Assembly (NCBI RefSeq): GCF_018991925.1
Contig: NW_024737068.1
Coordinates: forward strand, 1,978,816 to 2,042,815
Direction: 5' to 3'
Origin: Homarus americanus
Taxonomy: Eukaryota > Arthropoda > Malacostraca > Decapoda > Nephropidae
Length of the DNA: 64,000 nt
Positions 46,250 through 57,596 of the stretch are shown here, in pieces. The number at the start of each line of letters is the position of its first letter. The first letter of the stretch is position 1. The notes beneath the pieces were generated by a model. The model saw only the letters and a list, made by a program, of their open reading frames with translations, made no database searches and was not told the DNA's origin. The position numbers and the translations under genes were made by a program.

Positions 46250-46795
46250 TAGGCCGTTTTGGTCTCAGGGAAGAGCCGTTTTAATCGAAATGAGTCATGT
46301 TTTGAATAGAGTGAACATTGGTTAAAAGTGAAGACCGATGTTTCTGGGGTGAGGCATTGTCTGAGTGAGCCGTTATGTGAGGTGTGACTGAGAAACTCGT
46401 TAATTACAGTGAACTGTTGTTCCTGGGAAGACGTTTTGTGACCACAGGTGAGACGTTTTGATCACAGGGTGCCTGAGATGAGGCCGACCAATCTGAGGTG
46501 GGGCCGTTTTGGTTGAGGTGGGACGTTTGAGGTCCCATGGGGTGAGGCCGTTTGATCAGGGTGGGGCCCTTTTGGGAGTGAGACGTTTTGATCACAGGGT
46601 GAGCCGTGTGGTTAGAGTGAGGCCGGTTTGGTCACAGGGTGGGGCTTTTGAATCTGAGGTGGGGCCGTTTTGAGATGGGGCAGTTTGTCACAGGGCTTTG
46701 ACAGGGTGGGGCCGTTGTGGTTAGAGTGGGGCCATTCTGGTTTGGGTTTTTTAGATTGGGGCCGTTTTGGTCACAGGAGGGTGCCGTTTTGTCTC
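46250..46795 (-). repeat. Same minisatellite in opposite sense (GGGGCCGTTTTGGTCAC)
   Basis: Degenerate units reversed relative to 44366-46120. Together they form a large imperfect inverted repeat with a spacer of about 130 bp. Confidence 0.9.
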
Positions 46796-46799
46796 GAAA

Positions 46800-47395
46800 C
46801 CCACTGGCCACCCTCCCTCGGCCTGGCCACCTCTAGTTTGGGTGGGTGACCATCAGGGTAAATAAAGGTAAATGTATCAATTTGCATTATATGAAGCCTG
46901 ATGGAGCATATATGAATCCGTAGGTTAATCCCCCAATTAACCGAGTTGTTCACATATATTAGATATTGGGGTTTTAGTAACGAAACCCAATTGAAGTTCC
47001 TTGTTTTATTATAAATGGATTATGTCTATAATTCCTGAGTGTAGATCAACTGTAAGTTCCACTATTTATGAGTGAACGAAGAAGAGGACGGCGTTTATGT
47101 AAATATAAACGTAGATCACGTCCGTTCGATATTAGATGGTGTGAGTGACTGAGCTAGGAGCGTCGCCCCTGGTGCGTACTTACATAGATGCTGACATATG
47201 GGCTTGTCCCTCTTGGGAAAGCTACCGTTCACGTGTTCAACTCATGTCTCACTCATAGACAGTGGAAAGTTACAGAGTGGTGAATCTGAATATAAGATCA
47301 GATGTATTGACCCATTTATATAATATGTTCTGTTGATGAGACAGGGGCCCATTACATCTCTATTATCTAATGTTGCAACGAATAAACCACAAACC
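46800..47395. other. Unit DNA upstream of crustin copy C; no gene seen
   Basis: Parts match 16200-16330 and 29100-29230 in reverse complement (CCAAACTAGAGGTGG, TTTATTCGTTG). Between about 46960 and 47250 the sequence is unique. Confidence 0.5.
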
Positions 47396-47399
47396 AAGA

Positions 47400-47510
47400 A
47401 AATAACACACGCACGCACGCACACACACGCACGCACACACACACACACACGCACACATCCGAAGACAGCCAATCAGAGAGCTGCGCAGGAGAACCTGCCG
47501 CATATATAAG
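47400..47510 (+). promoter_or_regulatory. Promoter of crustin copy C: CA/CG tract, CCAAT, TATA
   Basis: Alternating CACGCACG/CACACA at about 47405-47455, CCAAT at 47469-47473 and TATATAAG at 47503-47510. Identical in order to copy A, with an intact CCAAT box where copy A has CCATT. About 60 bp of extra 5' UTR with (CAA)n follows. Confidence 0.72.
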
Positions 47511-47649
47511 GGGATGAGAAGACCCAGGAGCTGACAATCTCAACAACAACAACCCAGGAGCTTCTAAACTTGGAAAAAACCAAGGAGTCACACTTGGCCT
47601 GACAACCTCGTAGTCTACACTGCTCCTCCAACGCCTCCTGCCATCCATA

Positions 47650-48491
47650 ATGGTCAGTGACAACACGATGTTTGTCATTTGGTTTGTTGTACTTGTGTCC
47701 TGTATATTAAGTTATAATGTATATTTCGTGTACTGTGATGGTACTTGAGTTAATGTAAGGTGTACCCACAGCTGCGCCTGTTGGTAGTAATGACCGTCGT
47801 GACGGTGGCTCTTGGCTCTAGCATCGACCATCCTAGCACTCCCAGCTGTGTCTTCTGGTGCAATTACCCAGCCGCTGTCAACGCTGGTGCCCTCTACTGC
47901 TGCATTAATTCAAACCATAAATTTGTCGAAAATACAAGTCTAGGTCAGTGTTAACTAATGGTTTTTATACATTGGTACATGTTAATATATAACTTGATGA
48001 ATAACATATATTTTTTTTTATATATACTTATTTAGAGCAGAGATTAATAACCTTTCATTTTTTTCTTTAGCAACCCATCCAGGCAATGTGCAGCCTATAC
48101 CGTCTGCACATTCGCACCGTTCGATCCTATCGTAAGTTTACTATTACTTTTATTTCATTATTTATGATGCTTTTCTATAAGTCACTAATTATATTAAGGT
48201 TGGGTAATCGAAGTTTTCTTAATAATAAACCCCAAAAGGCGCCAAATTTCTTTGTACAAAAAAGAACCAATTAAACTAAGCTGTCTTGTTGTTTTATATA
48301 AAATGTGAAGATTATCACGAATATTTTCTTTCTGTTCAGTAAGTAAAAGAGTTATTATTACAATATTCTAATGTATCTTTCTCACACCTGAACAGAGATG
48401 CGGTCATGATGACTATTGTCTCTACCATGAAAAATGCTGCTATGACGCCTGTCTGAAACACCACACCTGCAAGGCTTCACGTCCCCATTAA
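47650..48491 (+). pseudogene. Type I crustin, subfamily 1 copy C, exon 3 out of frame
   Basis: Exons: ATG 47650-47652; exon 2 47772-47943 (one codon longer, SIDHPSTPS); exon 3 48071-48131; exon 4 48396-48491. Signal peptide, SCVFWC and YCC, and exon 4 (RCGHDDYCLYHEKCCYDAC, ending KASRPH) are intact, and all splice sites are present. Exon 3 is 61 nt instead of 71, so after splicing the WAP part is read out of frame and hits TGA. In another frame exon 3 would give two cysteines (QCAAYTVC), which suggests net indels rather than random decay. No alternative acceptor nearby restores the frame. The promoter is intact, so a truncated secreted peptide or a sequencing error remain possible. Confidence 0.8.
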
Positions 48492-48769
48492 CGCCTTGCA
48501 CAAGATCACACCGACTGTTCCACCCGCTGCCCATCTCGGCGTCACACCTAAAACAATTATCATATAAACAACGCCAATACGAGCACTCAGCAGCCAGACG
48601 TTCCTCCCCACCCAGTAATGCAGTTGTCTCAAAATGGAACTTGTAACTGGAACGTGATCCACTTGAGTACCACCAAATATTACACTTGTGTTATTATTGC
48701 TGTTATTATGTATTGGTGGTGCTCTTCAAGTTTGTAATATTCGCTGTTCATTAGAGGAGTTTATCTTGC

Positions 48770-48775
48770 AATAAA
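48770..48775 (+). promoter_or_regulatory. Polyadenylation signal of crustin copy C
   Basis: AATAAA in TTGCAATAAAGTTGTTGCC, as in copy B. Confidence 0.55.
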
Positions 48776-49579
48776 GTTGTTGCCTTCAGTTCAAAAGTTT
48801 CAATTCCACTAACACATATTATGAGCGGCATTGTATCATGAAATCAATGTTATGGCTGGTAGTTGTAGATCAGCCGATAAGGTAACAACAAAACCTGTCT
48901 GGTTTTGCCCAGGCATGTATCCAGACATGTGTCCAGGCTGGGGAATAATACCTTGCCAGGACACTACTCCCTAAAACCTTTATTAACAGGTGCAACAACC
49001 ATAACGCTACGGGTTCCTTCTACAGTTTTACGACAATGTTATGGCATTAATAAATTAACTAATCAACTAGTACACCGGGGACAATAACCTGTTGTTTTTA
49101 CCTGTACGTATTGATCCCATTGTCTGTGTGTCACCAAGCATGATTACATTTACTCAGTTCTAATCAAAGATGAGAAAGATCTCTGTGTAACAGTCACTAT
49201 ATCTCTCAATAGCTATATATTTGTAATAGCTTCCAGACACAGTCGGCTGTTTCTCACCTAACATACGTTTATAACACCTCGAGCCTGAACCTGTCATCAC
49301 ATCACCTGTATAGTATTTCCAGAAATAATAACTGTTGGATCAAGTCCCAAAATCAACCTTAATACATTTGTAACAATTGTAAGAAATAATAATAATGCCA
49401 AGGTAACGGGAAGTGTCCAATAAAAACAAATGACTATCAGTGTCCTGACCGGGAGGTTAAGCAGTCAAGTAACCACATGTGTCCTATAGCTATATATAAC
49501 TGATCCTCCCTCATGCTAGTGGCCCACATAACTGATCCTCGTGGTTGTGGCCCACATATAATGGTCAGACCATGTCCCA

Positions 49580-50460
49580 GTACATATGAACATAAGAATT
49601 GGGGAAACTGCAGCGGGCCTATTGGCCCATACTGGGCAGTTCCATTTACACCCAACCCCTTTTGCTCATATTTCCATCCAACCTATGTTTGAAGCTATCC
49701 AGCGTATTCGAGTTAATGATGATATTTGGAAACTTGTTCCACTCGTCCACTACTCTATTTCCAAACCAATGTTTACCTATTTCGCGCCTAAATCTAAATT
49801 TGTCTAATTTAAAACCATTGTTACGAGTTCACTCCTGGTTGGATAATTTGAGTACCTTTGTAATGTCTCCTTTGTTCAACCTTGACTTCCATGTACTCTA
49901 TCATGTCGCCCCTCACTCTACGTCTCTCGGGGGGAGTGCAAATTAAGATGCTTTAACCTGTTTCTGTACTCAAGGTTCCTTATACCCGGGATTAGCCTTG
50001 TCATTCGCCTCTGAACTCTTTCCAAGGTTTCTATATCCATTCTGTAATACGGTGACCAGAATTGAACTGCGTAATCCAAGTAAGGTCTCACAAGCACAAG
50101 ATATAGTTTTAAGATGACCTCGCTAGTCTTGTAACTAACACTCCTTTGTATGAACCCAAATACTTTATTAGCCTTGTTTCGAGCAAATACACATTGTTTA
50201 CTTGGCTTAAGATTCCTATTTATCATTACTCCTAAATCTTTCTCGCAGTCGGATTCTCAATAACATCGTTGTTCATCTGGTATCTGGGTTTCCCTGTTTA
50301 CATCTCCTATACTGAGTACTTTACATTTGTCCACATTGAATTTCATCTGCCATTTTTCAGACCATTTGAAAAATTTGTTTAGATCTTCCTGTAGTTTTGC
50401 GGAGTCCTCGTCAGATTTAATTACACGCCCTATTTTAGTGTCATCAAGTAATCTAGAGTC
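49580..50460 (-). mobile_element. CR1-like LINE 3' fragment, minus strand, 5'-truncated
   Basis: On the minus strand the frame from 50226 reads KPSKQCVFARNKANKVFGFI, VLVRPYLDYAVQFWSPYYRM, ETLERVQRRMTRLIPGIRNL, the C-terminal RT block of the same family as 50850-54545. Upstream, TTTTTCAAATGGTCTGAAAAATGGCAG and the DDT region are recognisable to about 50460, where it is truncated. The 3' end (49580) is joined to the crustin C flank at ...TGTCCCAGT. It has frame breaks and is inactive. Confidence 0.82.
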
Positions 50461-50850
50461 AAGTTGTGGAGTCTACAGGGACGGACATAAACTGAATCCA
50501 CATATAAACATGGTAGAGTAATGTCCTTTGAAGTGCTTATAAATATTCTGTAATATAAACTATACTATTATAAACGTTCTAATCCATCATGGTAAGTTAC
50601 GCGTGGGTGACGTCGTTGGAACACCTCGAAACCCAAACAGAATTGCAATGCTCCATGAGAGTTGGATCATTCAGTTATGAAACTTGGGACAGTTGGAGGC
50701 TGTGTGTTACCTAATGTTTTGGGAAACGTTTACTTGTGTAATATAACTATTTTCCTTCTTTATTTACTCACTCTTTCTCTGACCTAGTTCAGTTGCTACC
50801 TGACCTAGCTTGGAGAAGGACGTGCCCCTAAGTGCTCGCGTTAGTGACCA
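50460..50850. other. Unassigned sequence between the two CR1 elements; may hold the 5' UTR of the + element
   Basis: No repeat or gene is recognised. CTACCTGACCTAGCTTGGAG just upstream of 50857 could be CR1 5' UTR; the boundary cannot be placed. Confidence 0.35.
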
Positions 50851-50856
50851 GAGGAA

Positions 50857-51669
50857 ATGGCCGCCTTGGATCGTTGTGTTGTGGGGGAAGAAGAGCTGAG
50901 TGTGAGGAAAGACGACCTCCTGGCCACTCTGTTAAGTCAGTTGGAGCAGTTGAGGAGAGAGATGGACGCTCTAAAGGGGAAGAACGAAGCCCTCAGGACT
51001 GAACTCCTTCAGGTAGGTGTCCTGCCTAGCAGGACACCTGCGAAGGAGGAGCAGGCGTGAAGAGTGGTTGTCTCTAAGGGGACTAGGGTCAGGCTCAGGA
51101 AAGCTGACCATGGTGTGGAGTGCAGTAACCCTTACCAGGTGTTGGAAGAAGCTGGCGGGGAAGAGAAGAGGAAGGACGAGGAAGAGAAGATGCAAGACGG
51201 TGTGGTGCCAGGGGAGGAAAGGGCAGTTGTACAAACCCTGCCCAGTGGTAAAGTCATGGTAGTTGGGGACAGCCAGGTGAGGTTATTAGATAGGACTTTT
51301 TGCGCAAGAGATATGAAACGTAGGACTAGGGTGTATTTTCCTGGGGCTGGGATAGGGCATGTAGCTGAGAGGATAGATAGGGTTTTTTCAGGGGAGGGTA
51401 CCAATCCAGTAGTGTGTCTTAGTGTGGGAGGAAACGACAGAGGAAAGGTTAGGAGTAAGGAACTTTTCAAGAGGTATAGGGAGGCGCTAGGGAAGATTAG
51501 AGATAGGGGAGGGATCCCGATAGTATGTGGTGTCTTGCCTAGAAGAGGGGTTGGTCGTGAATGGCTGTCCAGGGCAATTGCTATAAATTGCCGACTGGAA
51601 AAACATTGTGGGAGTCAAAAAACAAGCAGGTCCTGGGAAGTAAAATTGGTTACTAAGGACAAGGGGTAA
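50857..51669 (+). pseudogene. CR1 ORF1: coiled coil plus SGNH/GDSL esterase-like domain, one internal TGA
   Basis: From ATG 50857: residues about 20-55 (LLSQLEQLRREMDALKGKN) have leucine heptads of a coiled coil. TGA at 51058-51060 interrupts the frame, which continues without shift as VVVSKGTRVRLRKADHG. VMVVGDSQVR has the GDS motif with the nucleophile serine, PGAGIGHVAERI follows, and VVCLSVGGNDRG matches the G-x-N-D block of SGNH hydrolases. IPIVCGVLPRRGVG resembles a later block. ORF1 of CR1/L2 elements is known to carry such an esterase, thought to help membrane or RNP interactions. The frame ends at 51669. The catalytic residues seem kept despite the stop. Confidence 0.78.
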
Positions 51670-51689
51670 AACAGGACCAGGGAAGGGTA

Positions 51690-54468
51690 GGTTTAAATGT
51701 ATACTATACAAACAGTAGGAGCGTTAGAAATAAAATAGACTTGCTGAGAGCGGTTGTATGTACCGAGAATGTAGACGTCATAGCAATCACTGAAACTTGG
51801 ATGAATCTGGCGAGCAAAATTTTTTTATCAGAGTACCACATAGAAGGGTACAACCTTTTTCACAAGGACAGGGAAGGTAGGAAGGGGGGAGGGGTCGCAC
51901 TCTTCGTCAAGGATACGTTAAAATGTTGTATTAATAATTCAATAAAGGGTGAAATAGGAACCGAGTCTGCATGGGTAGAAATCACGGAAGAAAGAAAAAA
52001 AACTAATTATGGGAGTGATTTACAGGCCCTCAAGTCTTGGGAAAGAAGCAGCTCAGCCCATATGGCAGGAAATGAGTAGGGCAGCAAAATATAACAACCT
52101 GTGCATTATGGGGGATTTCAACTTCAGAAATTTTGACTGGGACAACATTGTAGGTGACTATGAATCTGAAGACTTCCTAGATGCAGTACAGGACAATTCT
52201 TTTAAACAACTAATTACAGAACCTACGAGAGGTGACAATATATTAGACTTAGTATTAACAAATAAAGAAAATATTATCAGAGATATCACAGTAGGGGAAG
52301 AACTAGGTAACAGTGATCACAGAGAAATCAGGTTCACCCTAAATTGGGAAACGAAAAACAATGACAATATGGTCAGAGTCCCAAACTTTCGGTTGGCGGA
52401 TTATCAGGGGTTAAGAAGGTACCTCGGTGAGGTCACCTGGGAACAGTCAGGTCAGTCCCCAGTAGGAACAGGTTAGGTCACATGTGACACCACAATTGAT
52501 CATGACTATAATATATTCACTCGTATACTATGTAAAGCACAAGAACAAAATGTACCATACAGAAAAATTAGGTCAAATAAGAATGAGCCAAGGTGGATGA
52601 CAAGAAAACTTAAACATGACATAGGAATAAGGAAAGGAATTTATAGGACATTAAAGGGAGGGGAGGAGCAGCTCAGAAATAGGTATAATGAACTATCTAG
52701 GAATGTTAAGAAAAATGTAAGGAAAGCAAAGAGATACTATGAAATCAGAATAGCAAGAGAATCCAAGGCGAATCCCAAGGGATTTTTCAGGTATATAGAA
52801 CAAAGGTCAAGGACAAAGTTGGGCCTTTAAAGTCAGGGCGGGGGGAAGTGATCGATGGCAGTGAAGAAATAAGCAAAGTTTTCACAGAAGAAATTCGCGA
52901 GGAAATTCCAGACGTGGAACTGATATTTAGGGAAAAGGAGGAAGAGAAATCAAAGAATATCATTATCAGAGAAGAGGATGTTTTTACGAGGATAAATAAA
53001 TTAAAGAAGACAAAATCCCCAGGGCCGGATGAAATTTTCCCTCGAGTCTTGAAAGAATGTAGGGAACAGATTAACAGACCCCTTGTAAATTTATTTACAA
53101 AATCATTAGACACGGGAGTTGTGCCAGACTTGTGGAAACAGGCAAATGTAGTACCCATATTCAAAAAGGGAGACAGAGCATCAGCGTCAAATTACCGGCC
53201 GATCAGTTTGACGTCAGTAGTGGGGAAATTTCTTGAATCAATTATAGCAGATAGCATCCGATCGCATTTAGAGAAAAGCAAATTAATCTACGACTCTCAA
53301 CATGGGTTTACAAAGGGAAAATCTTGTCTAACAAATCTGCTGACGTTTTTAGGAAAGTCTTCGAGGTAGTAGATAATGACGAAAATTACCATGTTATTTA
53401 CTTAGACTTTAGCAAAGCATTTGACAGAGTACCGCATCAGAGGCTTCTGAGAAAAATTAAGGCTCATGGTATCGAGGGGAAAGTTTTAAATTGGATAAAA
53501 TCATGGCTCACCGATAGAACGCAGAGGGTCAGCTTAGATGGTGTTAAATCTGAGTGGGCCGTGTAACCAGTGGGGTTCCCCAGGGGTCAGTACTAGGACC
53601 ACTCTTGTTCATAATCTACATAAACGATCTAGATACTGGGATCAGCAGTGACATAAGAAAGTTTGAGGATGACACCAAAATAGGGCGGCAGATTAATTCA
53701 GGGCAGGATGCAAATGCACTACAGGAGGATCTAAATAAACTGCAGGGGTGGTCTGAAAAATGGCAAATGAAATTCAACACCAGCAAGTGCAACGTACTTA
53801 ATATTGGAAGAACAAATACTGACAATGTATACAGCCTTAACAACATCAACCTAGAGAAGTCGACTTGTGAAAGAGACCTAGGGGTACTTGTAAGCCCGGA
53901 CCTACTGCCTAGAAAACAGTGCGTTAATGTTCGAAATAAGGTAAACAGAGTAGTGGGTTTTATATCAAGAAGTGTAAGTAATAAGAGTGCAGAAGTCTTA
54001 TTGCAACTATATCTTGCGCTAGTCAGGCCGCACCTCGATTATGCGGTTCAGTTCTAGTGCCCTTATTATAGAATGGATATCAATTCACTAGAGTCGGTGC
54101 AGCGAAGAATGACGAAAATGATTCCGGAACTTAGAAACCTTCCATATCAGGATAGGTTAAAGAAACTAAACTTACAATCCCTAGAAAGACGAAGAGTGCG
54201 GGGAGATATGATAGAAGTATTCAAGTGGGTGAAAGGAATCAATAAAGGCGATAAAGATAAAGTTCTTATAATATCCGAGCAGGATAGGACTCGTATCAAC
54301 GGATTTAAGTTGGATAAGTTTAGGTTTAGGAGGGAGATAGGAAGGAACTGGTTCACAAATAGGGTGGTGGACGAGTGGAACAAGCTTAGTAACTTTGTAG
54401 TAAGTGCTGGAACGCTGGAAAGTTTCAAAAGGAGACTGGATAGATTCATGGATGATAGAGAGTGGTAG
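51690..54468 (+). pseudogene. CR1 ORF2: apurinic-type endonuclease and reverse transcriptase, multiply broken
   Basis: Endonuclease blocks: VYYTNSRSVRNKIDLL, IAITETW (catalytic Glu), GGGVALFVKD, MGVIYRPSS, IMGDFNFRNFDW and NSDHREI. RT blocks: KTKSPGPDEIFPRVLK, VVPIFKKGDRASASNYRPIS, DSQHGFTKGKSC, YLDFSKAFDRVPH (first Asp), SGVPQGSVLGPLLFIIYIND, KFEDDTKIGR and LYLALVRPHLDYAVQF. Breaks: frameshift at an A run near 52005, TAG at 52474, TAA plus frame change near 52830, frameshift near 53335, frameshift near 53566, and TAG at 54055 where a Trp is expected. The catalytic box reads FEDD rather than the usual FADD. It ends DRFMDDREW. Not functional. Confidence 0.87.
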
Positions 54469-54545
54469 TAACTCTCGACAGGAGCTGCCATGCACAGGCC
54501 AACCGGCCTATTGCAGGCTCCTTATTTTCTTATGTTATGTTTATG

Positions 54546-55040
54546 TTCTACTTAATTTAAATCAGAACAATATTTTAACTAATCTTTTTTTAACAATAAC
54601 GTAAACAAATAACACAAATATAACATACTTATCTTTATCACAATAAAAGTACATATTAGAACAGTTAACAAACACAAATTAGTATCAAAGTACAAATTAG
54701 AATTGATGTACTGCATTAATCTACGTCACATGAGGATAATTCTACGGTTGTTAAAAAATTATCACTTCTAATGTTGTATAATCTGTCTAACTAATAATCT
54801 GTACAGGTGACGGAAGGATAATTATTAGTATAGCGGAATAAAACAAATTACAATAATAATCAGATTAGATGAAAAATTAAAGGAATATAATTACAAAAAT
54901 AAATAAAAATAAGACGAGAAAGTGAAAATTTACTTAATAATAAAAAAAAAATATGAAAAAAAATCGAGATTGACAAGTGCAGGAAAACACGACAGGTAAG
55001 ACAGGTATAAACAGGTGAGACGATACGACAGGCTAGCGAG
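54546..55040. other. AT-rich unique sequence, no gene seen
   Basis: No open frame of note; A/T-rich with short repeats (ACAAATTAG). Confidence 0.55.
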
Positions 55041-55051
55041 GATGATCTTAA

Positions 55052-55120
55052 CGCGGTGGCTGAGTGGATACAGTTCTCACCTACTGTTCTTTGGATTGTT
55101 GGTTCGAGGCTGTGAAGGGA
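55052..55120 (+). repeat. tRNA-like sequence with Pol III box A and B (tRNA fossil or SINE head)
   Basis: TGGCTGAGTGG (55057-55067) is a perfect box A. GGTTCGAGGCT (55101-55111) is a near box B, 33 bases later, as in tRNA genes. The acceptor arm does not pair well and no CCA-adjacent 3' arm is clear, so an intact tRNA is not supported. A SINE head or a decayed tRNA is more likely. Confidence 0.55.
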
Positions 55121-55279
55121 GTTCGTAGTTGTGCAGTTTGGGAAATGAAGATGATCGAGTGCAGTGTTTACCTTAGGATGGTATTACGTACGAGTTGGCA
55201 TTGACCATCACGGGTAAATCTTTAATTGAGGTTAATGTTATCATATCCGGTTAAATTTTCTCTTAACCCTGGAAGACAT

Positions 55280-55590
55280 TAACCCTTGTAAGGCCTTAAC
55301 CTTACAAGACTTTAACCACTAAAAGACTTTAACCGCTACAAGACTTTACCTACTACAAGATCTTAACCGCTACAAGACTTTAACTCTGCAAGACTTTAAC
55401 CCTACAAGACCTTAGCCCTACGAGAGTTTAACCGCTAGAAGACCTTAACCCTACAAGACCTTAACCCTACAAGACCTTAACCCTACAAGACTTTAACCCT
55501 ACAAGACTTTAACCCTACGAGACTTTAACCCCACGAGACTTTAACCACTACACGACCTTAATCCCTACAAGACTTTAACGACTGATCGAT
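55280..55590. repeat. ~17-bp minisatellite (CCCTACAAGACTTTAA)
   Basis: About 18 degenerate tandem units. Confidence 0.92.
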
Positions 55591-56090
55591 TCCCGTTATT
55601 AAGTCCCGTTGTTAAGTGTTACAAGGTCTTGCTAGAGTGGCGCACCTGTATCCACCCCCCCCCCCCCGACAGGTGTTGTCATTTCTCACTAGTCACAGGT
55701 TCTCTGTCTGTGCTATGTTTGCACGTCCACCCATCAGCCAAAGAAAAGCTATCGCTGTGACTTTCTGTCTCTCTGTTTTTCTGTTTTTCTCTCACTGTTT
55801 GTCTCTGTCTCTCTCTGTCTCTCTTTTCCTGTCACTGTCCCTATTTGTGTCCTTCTGTCTGTGTCTTCTCTCTGTCTGTCTCTTTGTCTGTCTCTTTCTC
55901 TCTTTCAATTAAGCCAGAGAACGAAAGTTTGACTGTTAACTACCAACGTGTTCAAGCCCATGGTAGATTAAGCCTTACTGACAGCTAGACACCCACTACT
56001 CATCTAAGTCACTAACGTAACCTAACCTGACCTAAACTAACCATCACACTATTTTCACGATAAGCAACTGACCACAAGGCCTACCCGAGT
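55591..56090. other. Unassigned, with a CTCTGTCT-rich stretch at 55760-55910; no gene seen
   Basis: A run of 15 C at 55656-55670 and the TCTCTGTC tract yield only low-complexity frames. Confidence 0.55.
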
Positions 56091-56095
56091 TTGTA

Positions 56096-56310
56096 CAGTC
56101 CCCTTCACTAGTGCGTTTACAGGGGCTCGTCATATAAACATTCCACAAATCATTTACCTTTGAGATATTTATTTTAATATTGCTTTAATTTGATTCTACA
56201 CTATGTTTACTATTGTGAGTTTACCTTCTGTCGAATGTAAATAAACACAGGGTTGCCACACTGCACTAATTTAACGAAACCCCCTGTAAACGCACTAATG
56301 AAGGCGACTG
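56096..56310. mobile_element. Tc1/mariner-like MITE (215 bp), related ends to 21140-21393
   Basis: The arms CAGTCCCCTTCACTAGTGCG (56096) and CGCACTAATGAAGGCGACTG (to 56310) are reverse complements with two changes over 30 bases. Both ends are flanked by TA (56094-56095, 56311-56312). CAGTC...GACTG termini plus TA match the MITE in the crustin promoter. The interior has no gene. Confidence 0.75.
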
Positions 56311-56540
56311 TACAGGTAACATCCTCACACATCAAGAGGAAAACTTTCAGGTGGATTGACATACACACAAGGCAAACAATGACGTTCTTGAAGGTGATTG
56401 GTTACATGGTTGCTAGGAGACGCATGGCGATGTTTATTTAGCCAATCAGAAACCAATTTGATTTCCTCGAGCTGTGATGGTTGTCCAAGACGTCAAGATA
56501 ATATAGAGGTTAATTGATATGTCGAGAAAGAAACATTGAA

Positions 56541-56793
56541 ACATGGGTGTATAACATGGGTGTATAACATGGGTGTATAACATGGGTGTATAACATGGGT
56601 GTATAACATGGGTGAATAACATGGGTGAATAACATGGGTGTATAACATGGGTGTATAACATGGGTGTATAACATGGGTGTATAACATGGGTGTATAACAT
56701 GGGTGTATAACATGGGTGTATAACATGGGTGTATAACATGGGTGTATAACATGGGTGAATAACATGGGTGTATAACATGGGTGAATAACATGG
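56541..56793. repeat. 13-bp minisatellite (AACATGGGTGTAT), about 19 copies
   Basis: Very uniform tandem units with a few GTGAAT variants. The minus-strand Cys-Tyr-Thr-Pro-Met-Leu frames are artefacts of a period not divisible by three. Confidence 0.97.
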
Positions 56794-56799
56794 TGAAAT

Positions 56800-57590
56800 A
56801 AATAAAGAAAAAATAGTAATAAATTAAAACAAATGAGAAAATGAGATGATATTTCTTAGTCTATATTTCCCTTCTGACGTCACGATATAAAAAAAAGTTA
56901 TGTGGAGAACCGGTAATTACGATGATGTACTCGCGGCACGTCTGACTTGGCAGGGAGAGAGGAAGAGGGTGAGAGGCAGGCAGGAAGGGGGTGAGAGGCA
57001 GGGAGGAGGGAAGGAGAGAGAGGAAAGGAGTTTAGTGGCGTTGCCGCACGACACACAACACCAGTACAACAATAACACGGGTCGGAGACGAGATTCATCA
57101 CATACTGTACATTAATTATTGATGACCTGTGTACGGTAGTGAATAACCCACGTTTCCACTCGGTCTATATTTATACTCAGCAAACATTAACAAATGCACA
57201 AAAATAAATAGATTCATTAAGTTAAAAAAAAATGAGTGTGTTGCAAAATGTCAATAAGAATACGATATGTAAATAGAATTGAAGAACATTTTACAAGTCT
57301 ATTATTCCCTTATCAACATATCACTGGAGTTAATGTTGTATTTTAATCAACAGCGATATGAAAATTACACATATATTTTAGGGTAAATGTTGCAACGAAA
57401 AGAAAACACACATTGTAAAATTCCTATCTCTCACCAATCTATTAATAAATAACTCCTACCATCTTAATTCTCCGTAGTTCCCCCTACTTAAAGAAAACGG
57501 GAAGAGGAGAGTTGAAGGGGGGACTCACACAACTAATACTAACTTCCTGACCTGTGTATTTTCGTGATATTACCATATAAACATAACTAT
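56800..57590. other. Unique sequence, no gene recognised
   Basis: A 71-residue + frame at 56900-57115 is Arg/Gly/Glu-rich over a GGAGAGAGG run and has no motif. The rest is AT-rich. Confidence 0.5.
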
Positions 57591-57596
57591 GCCTTT

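Larger units (their letters stand above)
44350..49580 (+). repeat. Segmental duplication unit 4 (+), with crustin copy C
   Basis: It contains the GGCCGTTTTGGTC-type arrays, the CCACTCAAACTAGAG-like stretch (46830), the CA/CG-CCAAT-TATA block, copy C and a 3' flank nearly identical in order to 13441-15830. The subfamily 2 half of the unit is missing on the left. Confidence 0.7.
50850..54545 (+). mobile_element. Near full-length CR1-like LINE
   Basis: The order ORF1 (coiled coil plus esterase-like), endonuclease, RT and 3' UTR is that of CR1-clade LINEs. It ends near CATGCACAGGCCAACCGGCC and ATTTTCTTATGTTATGTTTATG, which parallels the end of the 49580 fragment. No poly(A) tail, as usual for CR1. 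About six disabling changes make it inactive. Confidence 0.85.

Noticed and set aside
56446..56791. Repetitive His-Pro-Cys-Tyr-Thr-Pro-Met frames
   Set aside because: 13-bp minisatellite; all three frames show the same peptide.
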